Source: an uncultured Winogradskyella sp.
GTDB taxonomy: Bacteria > Bacteroidota > Bacteroidia > Flavobacteriales > Flavobacteriaceae
Direction: 5' to 3'
Assembly: GCF_947498345.1 (NCBI RefSeq)
Contig: NZ_CANMJY010000006.1
Span: 62,001-126,000 of the forward strand
Length of the DNA stretch: 64,000 nucleotides
In this document: piece by piece, positions 18,342 through 26,663 of the stretch
How positions within the stretch are numbered: position 1 is the first letter of the stretch
Layout: each line of letters starts with the position of its first letter
The notes under the pieces: generated by a model
What the model saw: the letters and a program-made list of their open reading frames with translations, nothing else
What the model was told of the DNA's origin: nothing
Database searches by the model: none
Made by a program: the position numbers and the translations under genes

Positions 18342-19424
18342 TTAGTGATTAATAATTTCTTCTTGGTGATTAATCGATTCTTGATGAATTGCTTTAAACA
18401 TTCTAAGTATAAACTCTTCACTTAAGTTTTTCTCTTCACCTTCTAAAATCATTTTTCCTAGGATTTCATTCCAACGTTTATTTTGTAATACAGCGACATT
18501 ATGTTGCTTCTTCAATGTTCCTATCTCGTCTGCAACCTGCATACGTTTACCTAAGATTTCAATCAGCTGATGATCTATGACATCTATCTTAGTTCTCAAT
18601 GTATTTATTTTGTTTTTAAACTCAGCAGCTTCACCAACCTCTTTTCTAATTCTTAGGTCCTCAGTGTATTTTACTAGAGTATCTGGTGTAATTTGTTGTG
18701 CCGCATCACTCCATGCTTTATCAGGATCGTGGTGGGTTTCTATCATTAGCCCATCGTAATTTAAGTCTAATGCCGTTTGACTTAAATCGAAAATAATATC
18801 GCGACGTCCTGCTATATGTGAAGGGTCTAGTATTAATGGTAAGTCTGGAAAGCGATTCTGTAAATCTACAGCTATCTGCCATTCAGGATTATTTCTATAT
18901 CGTGTTTTTTCGTAAGTAGAGAAACCTCTATGAATAACCCCCAGATTATTAATATCATTGGTATAAAAGCGTTCTACTGCTCCCAGCCATAATGCCAAAT
19001 CTGGATTCACTGGGTTTTTAATCAGTACGGGTTTATCGGTTCCTTTTAACGCATCTGCTATATCTTGAACTATGAAAGGACTAACAGTAGTTCTGGCTCC
19101 TATCCAAAGGATATCTACATCATGTTTTAAAGCTAATTCTACATGGTTAGCATTAGCAACTTCAGTTGTAATCATCATACCAGTTTCCTCTTTAGCTTTT
19201 TGCAGCCATTTTAAACCTAAAGCCCCTACACCTTCAAAATTTCCCGGACGAGTTCTTGGTTTCCAAATACCAGCTCTAAAAACCGTTGCATCACTATCTT
19301 TTAATTGATGTGCAATTTTTAAGACTTGCGCTTCAGTTTCTGCACTGCAAGGTCCTGCAATGACTAGTGGATGATCTAGATTAAATGCATCTAACCAGTT
19401 TCTCAATTCTTTTTTATTCTCCAT
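18342..19424 (-). CDS. Bifunctional DAHP synthase / chorismate mutase
   Basis: 360 residues. The first ~255 are a KDO8P-synthase-type (I-beta) DAHP synthase: VIAGPCSAET, AGIWKPRTRPGNFEGVG, TEVANANHVE, VLIKNPVNPD, LDPSHIAGRR. It condenses PEP and erythrose 4-phosphate. Residues about 265-360 form an AroQ-type helical chorismate mutase (NKINTLRTKIDVIDHQLIEIL, KRMQVADEIG). The fusion supplies both the first step of the shikimate pathway and the chorismate-to-prephenate step. It is the last gene of the pheA-aminotransferase-tyrA operon, 29 bases after tyrA. Confidence 0.95.
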   Translation of the reverse strand: MENKKELRNWLDAFNLDHPLVIAGPCSAETEAQVLKIAHQLKDSDATVFRAGIWKPRTRPGNFEGVGALGLKWLQKAKEETGMMITTEVANANHVELALKHDVDILWIGARTTVSPFIVQDIADALKGTDKPVLIKNPVNPDLALWLGAVERFYTNDINNLGVIHRGFSTYEKTRYRNNPEWQIAVDLQNRFPDLPLILDPSHIAGRRDIIFDLSQTALDLNYDGLMIETHHDPDKAWSDAAQQITPDTLVKYTEDLRIRKEVGEAAEFKNKINTLRTKIDVIDHQLIEILGKRMQVADEIGTLKKQHNVAVLQNKRWNEILGKMILEGEEKNLSEEFILRMFKAIHQESINHQEEIINH

Positions 19425-19453
19425 ATTGCTATTAATCTTGTGTTTTCTAATTT

Positions 19454-20305
19454 TTATTGTATTCCGTTTAATATATCTTTTATATGATTAGTTGTTTCCA
19501 TTTCATTATAAACCGCTTCAAAATCTCCAGTTTCCATAAGCTGTTTAAAATGTTTTAAATTATTTATATACTCTTCTAAGGTTTCGATAACATTAGTTTT
19601 GTTTTGCTTAAAAATTGGAGTCCACATTGCTGGTGAACTTTTAGCGAGACGAACAGTACTTTCAAATCCACTACCAGCCATATCGAAAATATCGCGTTCG
19701 TTTTTTTCTTTTTCTATTACTGTTTTGCCCAACATAAATGAGCTTATGTGCGATAAGTGCGATACATAAGCAATATGCTTATCGTGTGCTTTTGGGTTCA
19801 TATATCTAATACGCATACCTAATTCTGAAAATAGCTTCAAAGCTTTTTCCTGAAGCTTAAAAGCGGTTTCCTCTACTTCACAGATTATATTAGTTTTGTT
19901 TTTATATAAGCCATAAATGGCAGCGCTAGGTCCCGAATATTCTGTACCAGCGATAGGATGTGCCGCCAGAAAATTTCTGCGTTTTGGATGGTTCTTAACC
20001 TTTAAGCATATATCCTCCTTGGTTGAACCTACATCAAATACAATAGCTTTATCAGATACTTTATCTAAAACACCTGGCAAAACTTCTAAAGTGGCATCAA
20101 CAGGAATAGCTATAATAACCAAGTCCGCTTTTTCAATGTCTTGAATGCTCGACTTCTTATCAACGATACCTAGCTTTATGGCTTCATCTAAATGTCCTTC
20201 ATTTTTGTCTATGCCATAAATAATACAATCGGAATTTTGCTTTTTAATGTCTAATGCAAAACTGCCACCAATCAATCCAACTCCAATGACAAAAATATTT
20301 TTCAT
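19454..20305 (-). CDS. tyrA: Prephenate dehydrogenase (TyrA)
   Basis: 283 residues. The NAD(P)-binding fold starts at the N-terminus (IFVIGVGLIGGSFALD). The prephenate site is recognisable in DVGSTKEDI, HPIAGTEYSGPSAA and YVSHLSHISSFMLG. It makes 4-hydroxyphenylpyruvate for tyrosine. No ACT domain is attached. It lies 4 bases after the aminotransferase stop in the aromatic operon. Confidence 0.95.
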   Translation of the reverse strand: MKNIFVIGVGLIGGSFALDIKKQNSDCIIYGIDKNEGHLDEAIKLGIVDKKSSIQDIEKADLVIIAIPVDATLEVLPGVLDKVSDKAIVFDVGSTKEDICLKVKNHPKRRNFLAAHPIAGTEYSGPSAAIYGLYKNKTNIICEVEETAFKLQEKALKLFSELGMRIRYMNPKAHDKHIAYVSHLSHISSFMLGKTVIEKEKNERDIFDMAGSGFESTVRLAKSSPAMWTPIFKQNKTNVIETLEEYINNLKHFKQLMETGDFEAVYNEMETTNHIKDILNGIQ

Positions 20306-20309
20306 AGTC

Positions 20310-21452
20310 TTAAACTCTAGCTATCGCTTCTTTAATTATTATTTCTGGCGCACATAATGAAAAGCGCACATAACCCTCGCCATTACTACCAAAAACAGTT
20401 CCAGGAGCTATAAAAATAGAGTGCTTTTTTAGTACTAAATCTGTAAATTCTTCAGCCTTTATTTTTGGAGGTAGTTTTGCCCAAACAAACATGCCTGTAG
20501 CATATTTATCATAAGTACAATTTAAAGCCTCAACTAATTTCCATATGAGCTCACGTCTTTGTTCGTAAACACTGTTTAAACTTACAAACCACATATCCGA
20601 ACATTTTAATGCTTCAATAGCTCCTTTTTGAATACCATAAAACATACCCGAATCCATATTACTTTTTACCTTTAAAACAGCATTCAAATACTCATAATTC
20701 CCTACTAACATACCAACTCTCCATCCAGACATATTAAACGTTTTACTAAAAGAGTTTAGTTCTAAGCAAACCTCTTTAGCATGGTTATAACGCATGATGC
20801 TTATTGGCTTTTTATTAAGTATAAAGCTGTAAGGGTTATCATTAACAACAAGAATATTATGACGTTTCCCAAAAGCTATAACCTCATCATAAAATTTATT
20901 AGGTGCATTTGATCCTGTGGGCATATGTGGATAATTAATCCACATAATCTTAACTTTACTTAAGTCCATACGTTCTAAAGCAATAAAATCTGGCAACCAA
21001 TTATTATCTTCTTTTAAATCGTATAAAATTGGTTTTGCTTCTAAAAGTTTAGTCACAGCAGAATACGTTGGGTAACCTGGGTTTGGAACTAAAACTTTAT
21101 CTCCTTTATTTAAGAATGCCATGGAGATATGCATAATACCTTCTTTACTGCCTAATAGAGGTAATACTTCTGTCTTACCACTTAGGTTGACCTTATAATG
21201 TTTTTTATAAAAATTTACTATCTCTTCTCTCAACTCAGGTAAACCTTGATAACTTTGGTATTTATTTGCCCCTTCATCTTCTAAACTATCTTTTAACAAT
21301 AGTGTTGCTTTAGAAGGAGGTGCAAGGTCTGGGCTTCCAATCCCTAAATTAATGATTGGCTTTCCTTGAGATTTGAGGAAAGCCACTTCTCTAAGTTTCT
21401 TAGAAAAGTAGTATTCCTCTACATGCTTTAAACGGTTGGCAATTTCGATCAT
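20310..21452 (-). CDS. Class I/II PLP aminotransferase of the aromatic operon
   Basis: 380 residues, fold-type I. PLP-site motifs include NLGIGSPDLAPP near the N-terminus, NPGYPTYSAV, NDNPYSF and the Schiff-base Lys in NSFSKTFNMSGWRVG, with VRFSLCAPE near the C-terminus. Between prephenate dehydratase and prephenate dehydrogenase, it most likely transaminates phenylpyruvate and 4-hydroxyphenylpyruvate. Sequence alone cannot exclude a broader substrate range. Its start overlaps the pheA stop by 4 bases, indicating translational coupling. Confidence 0.93.
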   Translation of the reverse strand: MIEIANRLKHVEEYYFSKKLREVAFLKSQGKPIINLGIGSPDLAPPSKATLLLKDSLEDEGANKYQSYQGLPELREEIVNFYKKHYKVNLSGKTEVLPLLGSKEGIMHISMAFLNKGDKVLVPNPGYPTYSAVTKLLEAKPILYDLKEDNNWLPDFIALERMDLSKVKIMWINYPHMPTGSNAPNKFYDEVIAFGKRHNILVVNDNPYSFILNKKPISIMRYNHAKEVCLELNSFSKTFNMSGWRVGMLVGNYEYLNAVLKVKSNMDSGMFYGIQKGAIEALKCSDMWFVSLNSVYEQRRELIWKLVEALNCTYDKYATGMFVWAKLPPKIKAEEFTDLVLKKHSIFIAPGTVFGSNGEGYVRFSLCAPEIIIKEAIARV

Positions 21453-22276
21453 AATCTTGCATTTTTATATTCGCCTAAAACTTTAAAATTCTCTGCCATT
21501 AATTGCATTATGGCGTGTGCTTTTTCATAGTCTTTATAGTCATCAAAAGTGACATCTACAAAAAAAGCATACTTCCAAGGAGTTTCAATTTTAGGCAAGG
21601 ATTGAATTTTGGTTAGGTTTAATTTACAATCACTCATTACATTGAGTATTGTAGCTAAACTACCACGTTTATGATCTAATTCAAATTTTAGAGAAGCTTT
21701 ATTAATAGCTTTTCGTTCAATCTTACAATTTTCTCGCTTAACAATAGCAAAGCGTGTTTCATTGTGCTTAATGGTTTGAATGCTTTCTGCCAGAACCTCT
21801 AAACTATAAATCTCAGCAGCATTTTTACTAGCAATTGCTGCAACTCCATTTAGTTTTTGTTCAACTATTTGCTTGGCAACATCTGCAGTATCTTTTGCCT
21901 CTACTAATTTTATATGTGGATAATCTTTAAAAAATGATTTGCATTGTAATAAAGCCATTGGATGTGAGTGCACTTCTAAAATAGAAGCTATGGTTTGCCC
22001 ACTAAGCGCCATTAAATTATGCTGAATATCTAGATAACACTCACCAACTATAGACAAATTATGATTATCTATAAGTGCATAATTAGGTATAATAGAGCCT
22101 GCAATAGAATTTTCTAATGCCATAACAATATTGTCTGTATCCCCTTTTATAAGACTATCTACTGCACTATCAAAAGACATACACTCAACCACTTCAGTTT
22201 GGGTATTGAAGTACAGCTGGGCAACCTCATGATGAAATGAGCCTTTTATACCTTGTATTGCTATTGGTTTTTTCAT
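21449..22276 (-). CDS. pheA: Prephenate dehydratase (PheA)
   Basis: 275 residues. It converts prephenate to phenylpyruvate. The dehydratase domain (about 1-185) contains AIQGIKGSFHHEVA, ALENSIAGSI and ETRFAIVKR, where the Thr-Arg-Phe is the catalytic signature. An ACT domain follows (about 195-275; LKFELDHKRGSLATILNVMS, SLPKIETPWKYAFFVDV), implying feedback inhibition by phenylalanine. It is the first structural gene of the operon. Its ATG directly abuts an intrinsic terminator preceded by an aromatic leader peptide, so its transcription is very probably controlled by attenuation. Confidence 0.96.
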   Translation of the reverse strand: MKKPIAIQGIKGSFHHEVAQLYFNTQTEVVECMSFDSAVDSLIKGDTDNIVMALENSIAGSIIPNYALIDNHNLSIVGECYLDIQHNLMALSGQTIASILEVHSHPMALLQCKSFFKDYPHIKLVEAKDTADVAKQIVEQKLNGVAAIASKNAAEIYSLEVLAESIQTIKHNETRFAIVKRENCKIERKAINKASLKFELDHKRGSLATILNVMSDCKLNLTKIQSLPKIETPWKYAFFVDVTFDDYKDYEKAHAIMQLMAENFKVLGEYKNARL

Positions 22277-22306
22277 AAAAAAAAGCCTCGATTAAATCGA
22301 GACTTT
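22277..22306 (-). terminator. Attenuator terminator immediately upstream of pheA
   Basis: On the minus strand AAAGTCTCGA, loop TTTAA, TCGAGGCTTT form a 10-bp stem (one G-U pair). It is followed by a run of eight T that reaches the pheA ATG. The terminator therefore sits inside the 5' leader rather than after a gene, as in transcription attenuation. Confidence 0.85.
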
Positions 22307-22362
22307 ATCATTTATATTTTAATTAAAACACACCTAGTCTCGTTCTTTTAGCTAAAAAAGAA
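22298..22362 (-). promoter_or_regulatory. Antiterminator and 1:2 hairpin segments of the pheA leader RNA
   Basis: Segment 1 TTCTTTT (22362-22356) pairs with segment 2a AAAAGAA (22349-22343). Segment 2b CGAGACT (22342-22336) pairs with segment 3 AGTCTCG (22304-22298), which is also the 5' arm of the terminator. The 2:3 and 3:4 helices cannot coexist. Weak pairs extend 2:3 into segment 2a after one mismatch, so 1:2 and 2:3 also compete. Read from complementarity only; no folding energies were computed. Confidence 0.7.
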
Positions 22363-22398
22363 ATAAAACCAGTTAAAATATGTTCTAGATATACTCAT
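22348..22398 (-). CDS. Aromatic leader peptide (pheL-like) of the pheA operon
   Basis: A 16-codon ORF, MSISRTYFNWFYFFFS, with 5 Phe, 2 Tyr and 1 Trp among residues 7-15. Such a composition is the hallmark of amino-acid attenuator leader peptides. Its stop is 41 bases upstream of the terminator stem. The Phe codons TTC TTT T pair with AAAAGAA just after the stop (hairpin 22343-22362). The next segment CGAGACT (22336-22342) can pair with AGTCTCG of the terminator's 5' arm (22298-22304). Ribosome stalling on Phe codons should thus favour the antiterminator. Confidence 0.85.
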   Translation of the reverse strand: MSISRTYFNWFYFFFS

Positions 22399-22524
22399 TA
22401 TTGTAATTATGTAGCTAATGTAATTAATATTTTTACAAATCAAAATGTGAACACCGCTTTTTTAAAAATAAAACTAAGGTTTTAAAGATTTAGCAATAAA
22501 GACAATACAATATTATATAATACT

Positions 22525-22532
22525 TATTTTTG
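22525..22532 (+). promoter_or_regulatory. -7 promoter element of gldA
   Basis: TATTTTTG, a perfect TAnnTTTG match, 16 bases before the gldA ATG, so the 5' leader would be only about 10 bases. No good TTG lies at the expected -33 distance. Confidence 0.5.
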
Positions 22533-22548
22533 GATAAACTTTTCTAAT

Positions 22549-23442
22549 ATGTCTATTGAAGTTAAGAACATTACAAAATTATATAAAGATCAAAAGGCTC
22601 TTAATGATGTATCTTTTAAAGTAAATGATGCCGAAATTGTTGGCTTCTTAGGTCCAAATGGTGCAGGTAAGTCTACAATGATGAAAATTTTGACTACTTA
22701 TATAGAAGCCTCTGAAGGTTCTGCAAATGTTAATGGTTTTGATGTAAACACTAATAAGAAAAGTGTACAAAGTAGCGTAGGTTATTTACCAGAACACAAT
22801 CCACTCTATACAGATTTATATGTTAGAGAATATCTTAACTTCAATGCAAATGTTTATGGCACTTCAAAATCTAGAATTGATGAAGTTATTGAACTTACAG
22901 GTCTTACACCTGAAGCTCATAAAAAAATAGGACAGTTATCTAAGGGTTACCGACAACGTATTGGCTTAGCAAACGCCTTATTACACAATCCTGATGTATT
23001 AATTTTAGATGAACCAACAACTGGTCTAGACCCTAATCAATTAGTAGAGATTAGAAACCTTATAAAAACCATAGGCAAAGAAAAAACTGTATTTCTCTCA
23101 ACACATATTATGCAAGAAGTTGAAGCTATGTGTGATCGTGTTATTATTATCAATAAAGGTGAAGTTGTAGCCGACAAATACCTAAAAGACTTAAGAGATG
23201 GGCAAGAGCAAGTCGTTGTTGTTGAGTTTGATTACCGTGTTGAAGATGCTTTTTTATTAAAGCTTCCAAAAGTGACTTCAGTAAAAAATACCCATGGATT
23301 TATTTACGAAATCACATTTTCTACAAAAGACGATATGCGCTCTCATGTCTTTGATTTTGCTCATGATAATAGTTTAAAAATCCTGCAGCTCAATCAGAAA
23401 AATACAAGTTTAGAAAGCTTATTTAGGGAATTGACTAGCTGA
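22549..23442 (+). CDS. gldA: GldA, ABC-transporter ATPase of gliding motility
   Basis: 297-residue ABC ATPase: Walker A GPNGAGKST (35-43), Q-loop region SVGYLPEHNPLYTDLYVREYL, signature LSKGYRQRIGLA, Walker B DVLILDEPTTGLDPNQ and switch His in STHIMQEVE. The start MSIEVKNITKLYKDQ and the length match flavobacterial GldA. GldA works with GldF and GldG in an ABC transporter needed for gliding in Flavobacterium johnsoniae. Neither partner gene is adjacent here. It is divergent from the aromatic operon. Confidence 0.92.
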   Translation: MSIEVKNITKLYKDQKALNDVSFKVNDAEIVGFLGPNGAGKSTMMKILTTYIEASEGSANVNGFDVNTNKKSVQSSVGYLPEHNPLYTDLYVREYLNFNANVYGTSKSRIDEVIELTGLTPEAHKKIGQLSKGYRQRIGLANALLHNPDVLILDEPTTGLDPNQLVEIRNLIKTIGKEKTVFLSTHIMQEVEAMCDRVIIINKGEVVADKYLKDLRDGQEQVVVVEFDYRVEDAFLLKLPKVTSVKNTHGFIYEITFSTKDDMRSHVFDFAHDNSLKILQLNQKNTSLESLFRELTS

Positions 23443-23487
23443 GTATAATTAAAACGGTAAGTGTTATATAAATACTAGAAAAAAGAC

Positions 23488-24234
23488 TCAATTAAAAATT
23501 AAATCACCAATATAGATTTCCTCTACATCAACCAAAGGTGGTTCATTAACCGAAATTACATCTCCCGTACCTCTGATTAATCCGGTCAAGCTTAATTGAG
23601 GGTTTACAATCATATCGTTACTTCCACGATGGCTTATCACTACGTTTTTAGCAATTAAATCTACACCTTCAAAACGACCTGAGCCAGAGAAAAAACTAAC
23701 AGAAAGATTTTCTGTGTTACCATTGATATAGAATGACGAAATATTATTAGATACAATATTTAAACTCTGATTGTTTATACTTAACCTATAATCCCCAACT
23801 GTAAAAGTTACATTTTCATTAATGTCTTCCGACACTAAACTTAAACCAGGGAAAGATAATACTCCGTTTGATGATACTTCGTACTGCGATGAATTTCTTA
23901 TTTCTGTTAAAACTGGTGTTTCTACATATATTTTTGTAATACCAAAATCTCTTACATAATTACAATTGTTATTATCAGTAAGCACAAGTCGGTTTCCTAT
24001 AACTTCTGCCTTAACATCGTTGAGTAAATTCTCTCCTGTTTCTATAATCACTTTATAGTCCGCTGCTTGTGTAATGATTAATTCCACACCTCGGTTAACT
24101 AATATTCTTTCAAAATCAGGCACAGCAAACTCTTGCTGAATTATGCCTCCTGAGGTTTGAAAACAATCATTAGCGTCTTCGCTATTACAAGCGAAAATTA
24201 ACACTACGACTACATAAATAAATTTTCTCATCAT
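23488..24234 (-). CDS. Head-GIN (DUF2807) domain lipoprotein
   Basis: 248 residues with an N-terminal MMRKFIYVVVVLIFAC lipobox (Cys16). The mature part is a beta-helix-like DUF2807 domain that begins with FAVPDFERILVNRGVELIITQ, typical of head-GIN proteins. Function in the envelope is unknown. It follows the acyloxyacyl-hydrolase-like gene by 34 bases on the same strand and may share its promoter at 25381-25409. Confidence 0.85.
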   Translation of the reverse strand: MMRKFIYVVVVLIFACNSEDANDCFQTSGGIIQQEFAVPDFERILVNRGVELIITQAADYKVIIETGENLLNDVKAEVIGNRLVLTDNNNCNYVRDFGITKIYVETPVLTEIRNSSQYEVSSNGVLSFPGLSLVSEDINENVTFTVGDYRLSINNQSLNIVSNNISSFYINGNTENLSVSFFSGSGRFEGVDLIAKNVVISHRGSNDMIVNPQLSLTGLIRGTGDVISVNEPPLVDVEEIYIGDLIFN

Positions 24235-24268
24235 TTAATAGTTTATTGCTTTTATAGAAATGATAAAT

Positions 24269-25363
24269 CTATAGCCTAACACCTACTCCAAATTCCACAG
24301 CTTCAGCTTTTGCTCCATGCGATTTTAAGGTCATGGCGCCGAAAAATTTCTTACCAAAATAGCGTTTTAAACCTATCCTAATATACGTTCTTCCTTCAAA
24401 ATCAAAAGGGTAGTACACGTAATAACCTAACTGTGTTTCTATAGACATTCTATTAATAAATAACTCATGACCAACAAATAAGCCTACACGTTTATAATCT
24501 TCATCACCCGTAACATTTTCTTCAGGAAAAGAAATTGACTGGTAATAAATCAATTCTTCTAAAAACTTTGAAAAAAACACATCTGCACCTAGTTGAATAG
24601 CGCTAACATGGCTTAAACGTTTATCTGCATAAGCAGACACAATATAAAACGGAAACTGCCCACTACCAATGACGTCACTTTGGTTAATCCCTGTTCTAAA
24701 TGCAATATTATACTTAATGTGTTCTGTAAACTTTTCGTCACTTAAATTATCTATATACTCTGAATTTTCCTCATCCAAATCATAAGTCAATCCTAAATTA
24801 AAAGCCACGGTATTTATACTCGTATTTGGTGCCTTTACATTGGCATTAGAGTAATGAATTAAAGATAAACCTGCCTGTATGCCCACACGATTAAAAAGCC
24901 GTTCTTTTTTATAGTTTACCATCATATAGGTAGAACTTAATAAGTGTGACCCGAAAGCAATATTTTTATGGTTGTCTACTTTATCATATGGATTGGTGTT
25001 ATATGCTAACCCTTGTCCAATACGTAGCATTAAATTACGTTTGAAGAAATAAAAATTATAATGCGCATAGAGTCCATAGTTTTCACCTAAAACCTCATTT
25101 CTTAAATTCTGAAAGATGAAAGACGCCCCATAATCAGGATAATTGTAACGTTGTTGCCAATCTTCGTTTCCAAAGGTCTTTTTATTCCAACTAAAAATAA
25201 CACCCTCGGGATGTCCTGTAATTAAATGAAGAATATCGTTATTATGAAGCGCAATATTTCCTGAAAAATAATTAAGATCAAAGTATGAGTCTAATGCTTT
25301 CTTGTCTTGCGAAAACAAGGAAAGTCCTAATAGAATTATTAAACTCGTAAGCCAGTGCTTCAT
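24269..25363 (-). CDS. PagL-like acyloxyacyl hydrolase / lipid A deacylase family outer-membrane protein
   Basis: 364 residues with a signal peptide (MKHWLTSLIILLGLSLFS). The mature part is rich in alternating aromatic beta strands, as in an outer-membrane barrel. The catalytic His-Ser pattern of PagL appears as IHYSNANVKAPN. PagL enzymes remove the 3-O acyl chain of lipid A in the outer membrane. This one is about twice the length of PagL, as is usual for the Bacteroidota branch. The substrate is inferred from family membership. Confidence 0.85.
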   Translation of the reverse strand: MKHWLTSLIILLGLSLFSQDKKALDSYFDLNYFSGNIALHNNDILHLITGHPEGVIFSWNKKTFGNEDWQQRYNYPDYGASFIFQNLRNEVLGENYGLYAHYNFYFFKRNLMLRIGQGLAYNTNPYDKVDNHKNIAFGSHLLSSTYMMVNYKKERLFNRVGIQAGLSLIHYSNANVKAPNTSINTVAFNLGLTYDLDEENSEYIDNLSDEKFTEHIKYNIAFRTGINQSDVIGSGQFPFYIVSAYADKRLSHVSAIQLGADVFFSKFLEELIYYQSISFPEENVTGDEDYKRVGLFVGHELFINRMSIETQLGYYVYYPFDFEGRTYIRIGLKRYFGKKFFGAMTLKSHGAKAEAVEFGVGVRL

Positions 25364-25380
25364 AAATAATTTCTTACTGG

Positions 25381-25409
25381 CAAAAGTAACAGAATATTTA
25401 ATTTATCAA
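25381..25409 (-). promoter_or_regulatory. Promoter of the PagL-like gene
   Basis: On the minus strand TTG (25409-25407), 18 bases, then a perfect TACTTTTG (25388-25381). The ATG follows 17 bases downstream at 25363. Confidence 0.6.
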
Positions 25410-25487
25410 TAATGTAGCCAATAAAGATACTACTGTTATAAGCAATAATTTAAATGCAAATCTAAGTTCTAGTTTATACTTTTTCAT
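25398..25487 (-). CDS. Possible 29-residue single-helix membrane peptide
   Basis: An ATG-initiated ORF with a basic start (MKKYKLELRF) followed by one continuous hydrophobic segment (AFKLLLITVVSLLATLLIN). It fits a small inner-membrane protein in the 229-base gap between hom and the PagL-like gene. Its last codons overlap the -33 element of the downstream promoter. Support is limited to start, stop and membrane-like composition, so it could be chance. Confidence 0.3.
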   Translation of the reverse strand: MKKYKLELRFAFKLLLITVVSLLATLLIN

Positions 25488-25592
25488 TGATTTGGGTTTT
25501 TAGCAAAATTCCATAATATCTGGAATTAAAAGTTTATCCATAGTTAAAGAAACCGTTACCAAAACATTATATAAATTAACCATCTATTTAGA

Positions 25593-26663
25593 TTAATACA
25601 ATTGAGTAGATAACTTTAAAATATCAGATAAGACGCCTCTTGCCGTAACAGCTTTTCCTGCGCCTGCGCCTTGTATTATCATAGGTTGTGTATTGTAGGC
25701 ATCTGTATAAAACTCGAACAACGTATCTGCTCCTTTTAACTGACCTAATGCAGAGGCTTTAGACTCAGAGATCAGCTTTACTTCTAATAAATTATTAACA
25801 GTATCTAGTTCACCTACATAACGCAAAACAGTTTTAGGCTTTTGCGTTTTTTTATTGTTTTCGAAAATAGAATTCAACTCATATGAGCGTGCTTTAAATT
25901 GCTTTAAACTCGTTTGCCCATTAAGCTGCTTAGGTACTAAAGACTCAATCTTCACTTGGTTTAATTCTGTTTTCACACCTAACTCTCTTGCTAAAATCAA
26001 TAGCTTCCTGGCTACATCTTTTCCAGATAAGTCATCTCTAGGGTCTGGCTCAGTTAACCCTTTTTCCGAAGCTTTGCTTAGTATTTCATTAAAAGGTATA
26101 TCTTCTTCAGAATAGCGATTAAAAATATAACTTAAAGAGCCCGAAAACACACCTCTTATTTTTGTAATATTTTCTCCAGATTGATGTAAGTTCTTTGTGG
26201 TTTCGATTATGGGCAAACCTGCACCAACATTAGTTTCGTACAAAAATTTTTTATCGTTCTTTTTTAAGACTTTCCTTAAGTTTATATAAAACTGATGGCT
26301 TAACGTGTTAGCCACCTTATTTGCTGAGACAATATGAAATCCATTTTCGATAAGAGGCACATAATTATCAACAAATTCAGTACTTGCTGTAGCATCAATG
26401 GCAATAGTATTTTTAGCATTAACAGATTTAAAATACTTTATAATGTCTATTATTTTGTAAGGCACAGAAAATTTCTCAAAATCGACTTGCCAATTTTCGC
26501 CAGTATTATCTGCAAAAAAGGCTAAAGTAGAATTTGCAATCACAGGAATCTGTATATCTAATTGCTGTTCGTGCTTTAGCTTATGTTTAAGTTTTTGAAT
26601 TTGATTAATTAATGTAGACCCTACATTACCAATTCCGAATATAGCGAGATTTATAGTTGTCAT
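25593..26663 (-). CDS. hom: Homoserine dehydrogenase
   Basis: 356 residues. It reduces aspartate semialdehyde to homoserine, the branch point to methionine and threonine. The NAD(P)-binding motif is AIFGIGNVGSTL near the N-terminus. The catalytic and substrate region has YETNVGAGLPIIETTKNL, GVFSGSLSYIFN and LTEPDPRDDLSGKDVARK. No aspartokinase domain is fused and no C-terminal ACT domain is visible. Its ATG lies 38 bases inside the end of metX, so the two are coupled. Third gene of metY-metX-hom. Confidence 0.94.
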   Translation of the reverse strand: MTTINLAIFGIGNVGSTLINQIQKLKHKLKHEQQLDIQIPVIANSTLAFFADNTGENWQVDFEKFSVPYKIIDIIKYFKSVNAKNTIAIDATASTEFVDNYVPLIENGFHIVSANKVANTLSHQFYINLRKVLKKNDKKFLYETNVGAGLPIIETTKNLHQSGENITKIRGVFSGSLSYIFNRYSEEDIPFNEILSKASEKGLTEPDPRDDLSGKDVARKLLILARELGVKTELNQVKIESLVPKQLNGQTSLKQFKARSYELNSIFENNKKTQKPKTVLRYVGELDTVNNLLEVKLISESKASALGQLKGADTLFEFYTDAYNTQPMIIQGAGAGKAVTARGVLSDILKLSTQLY

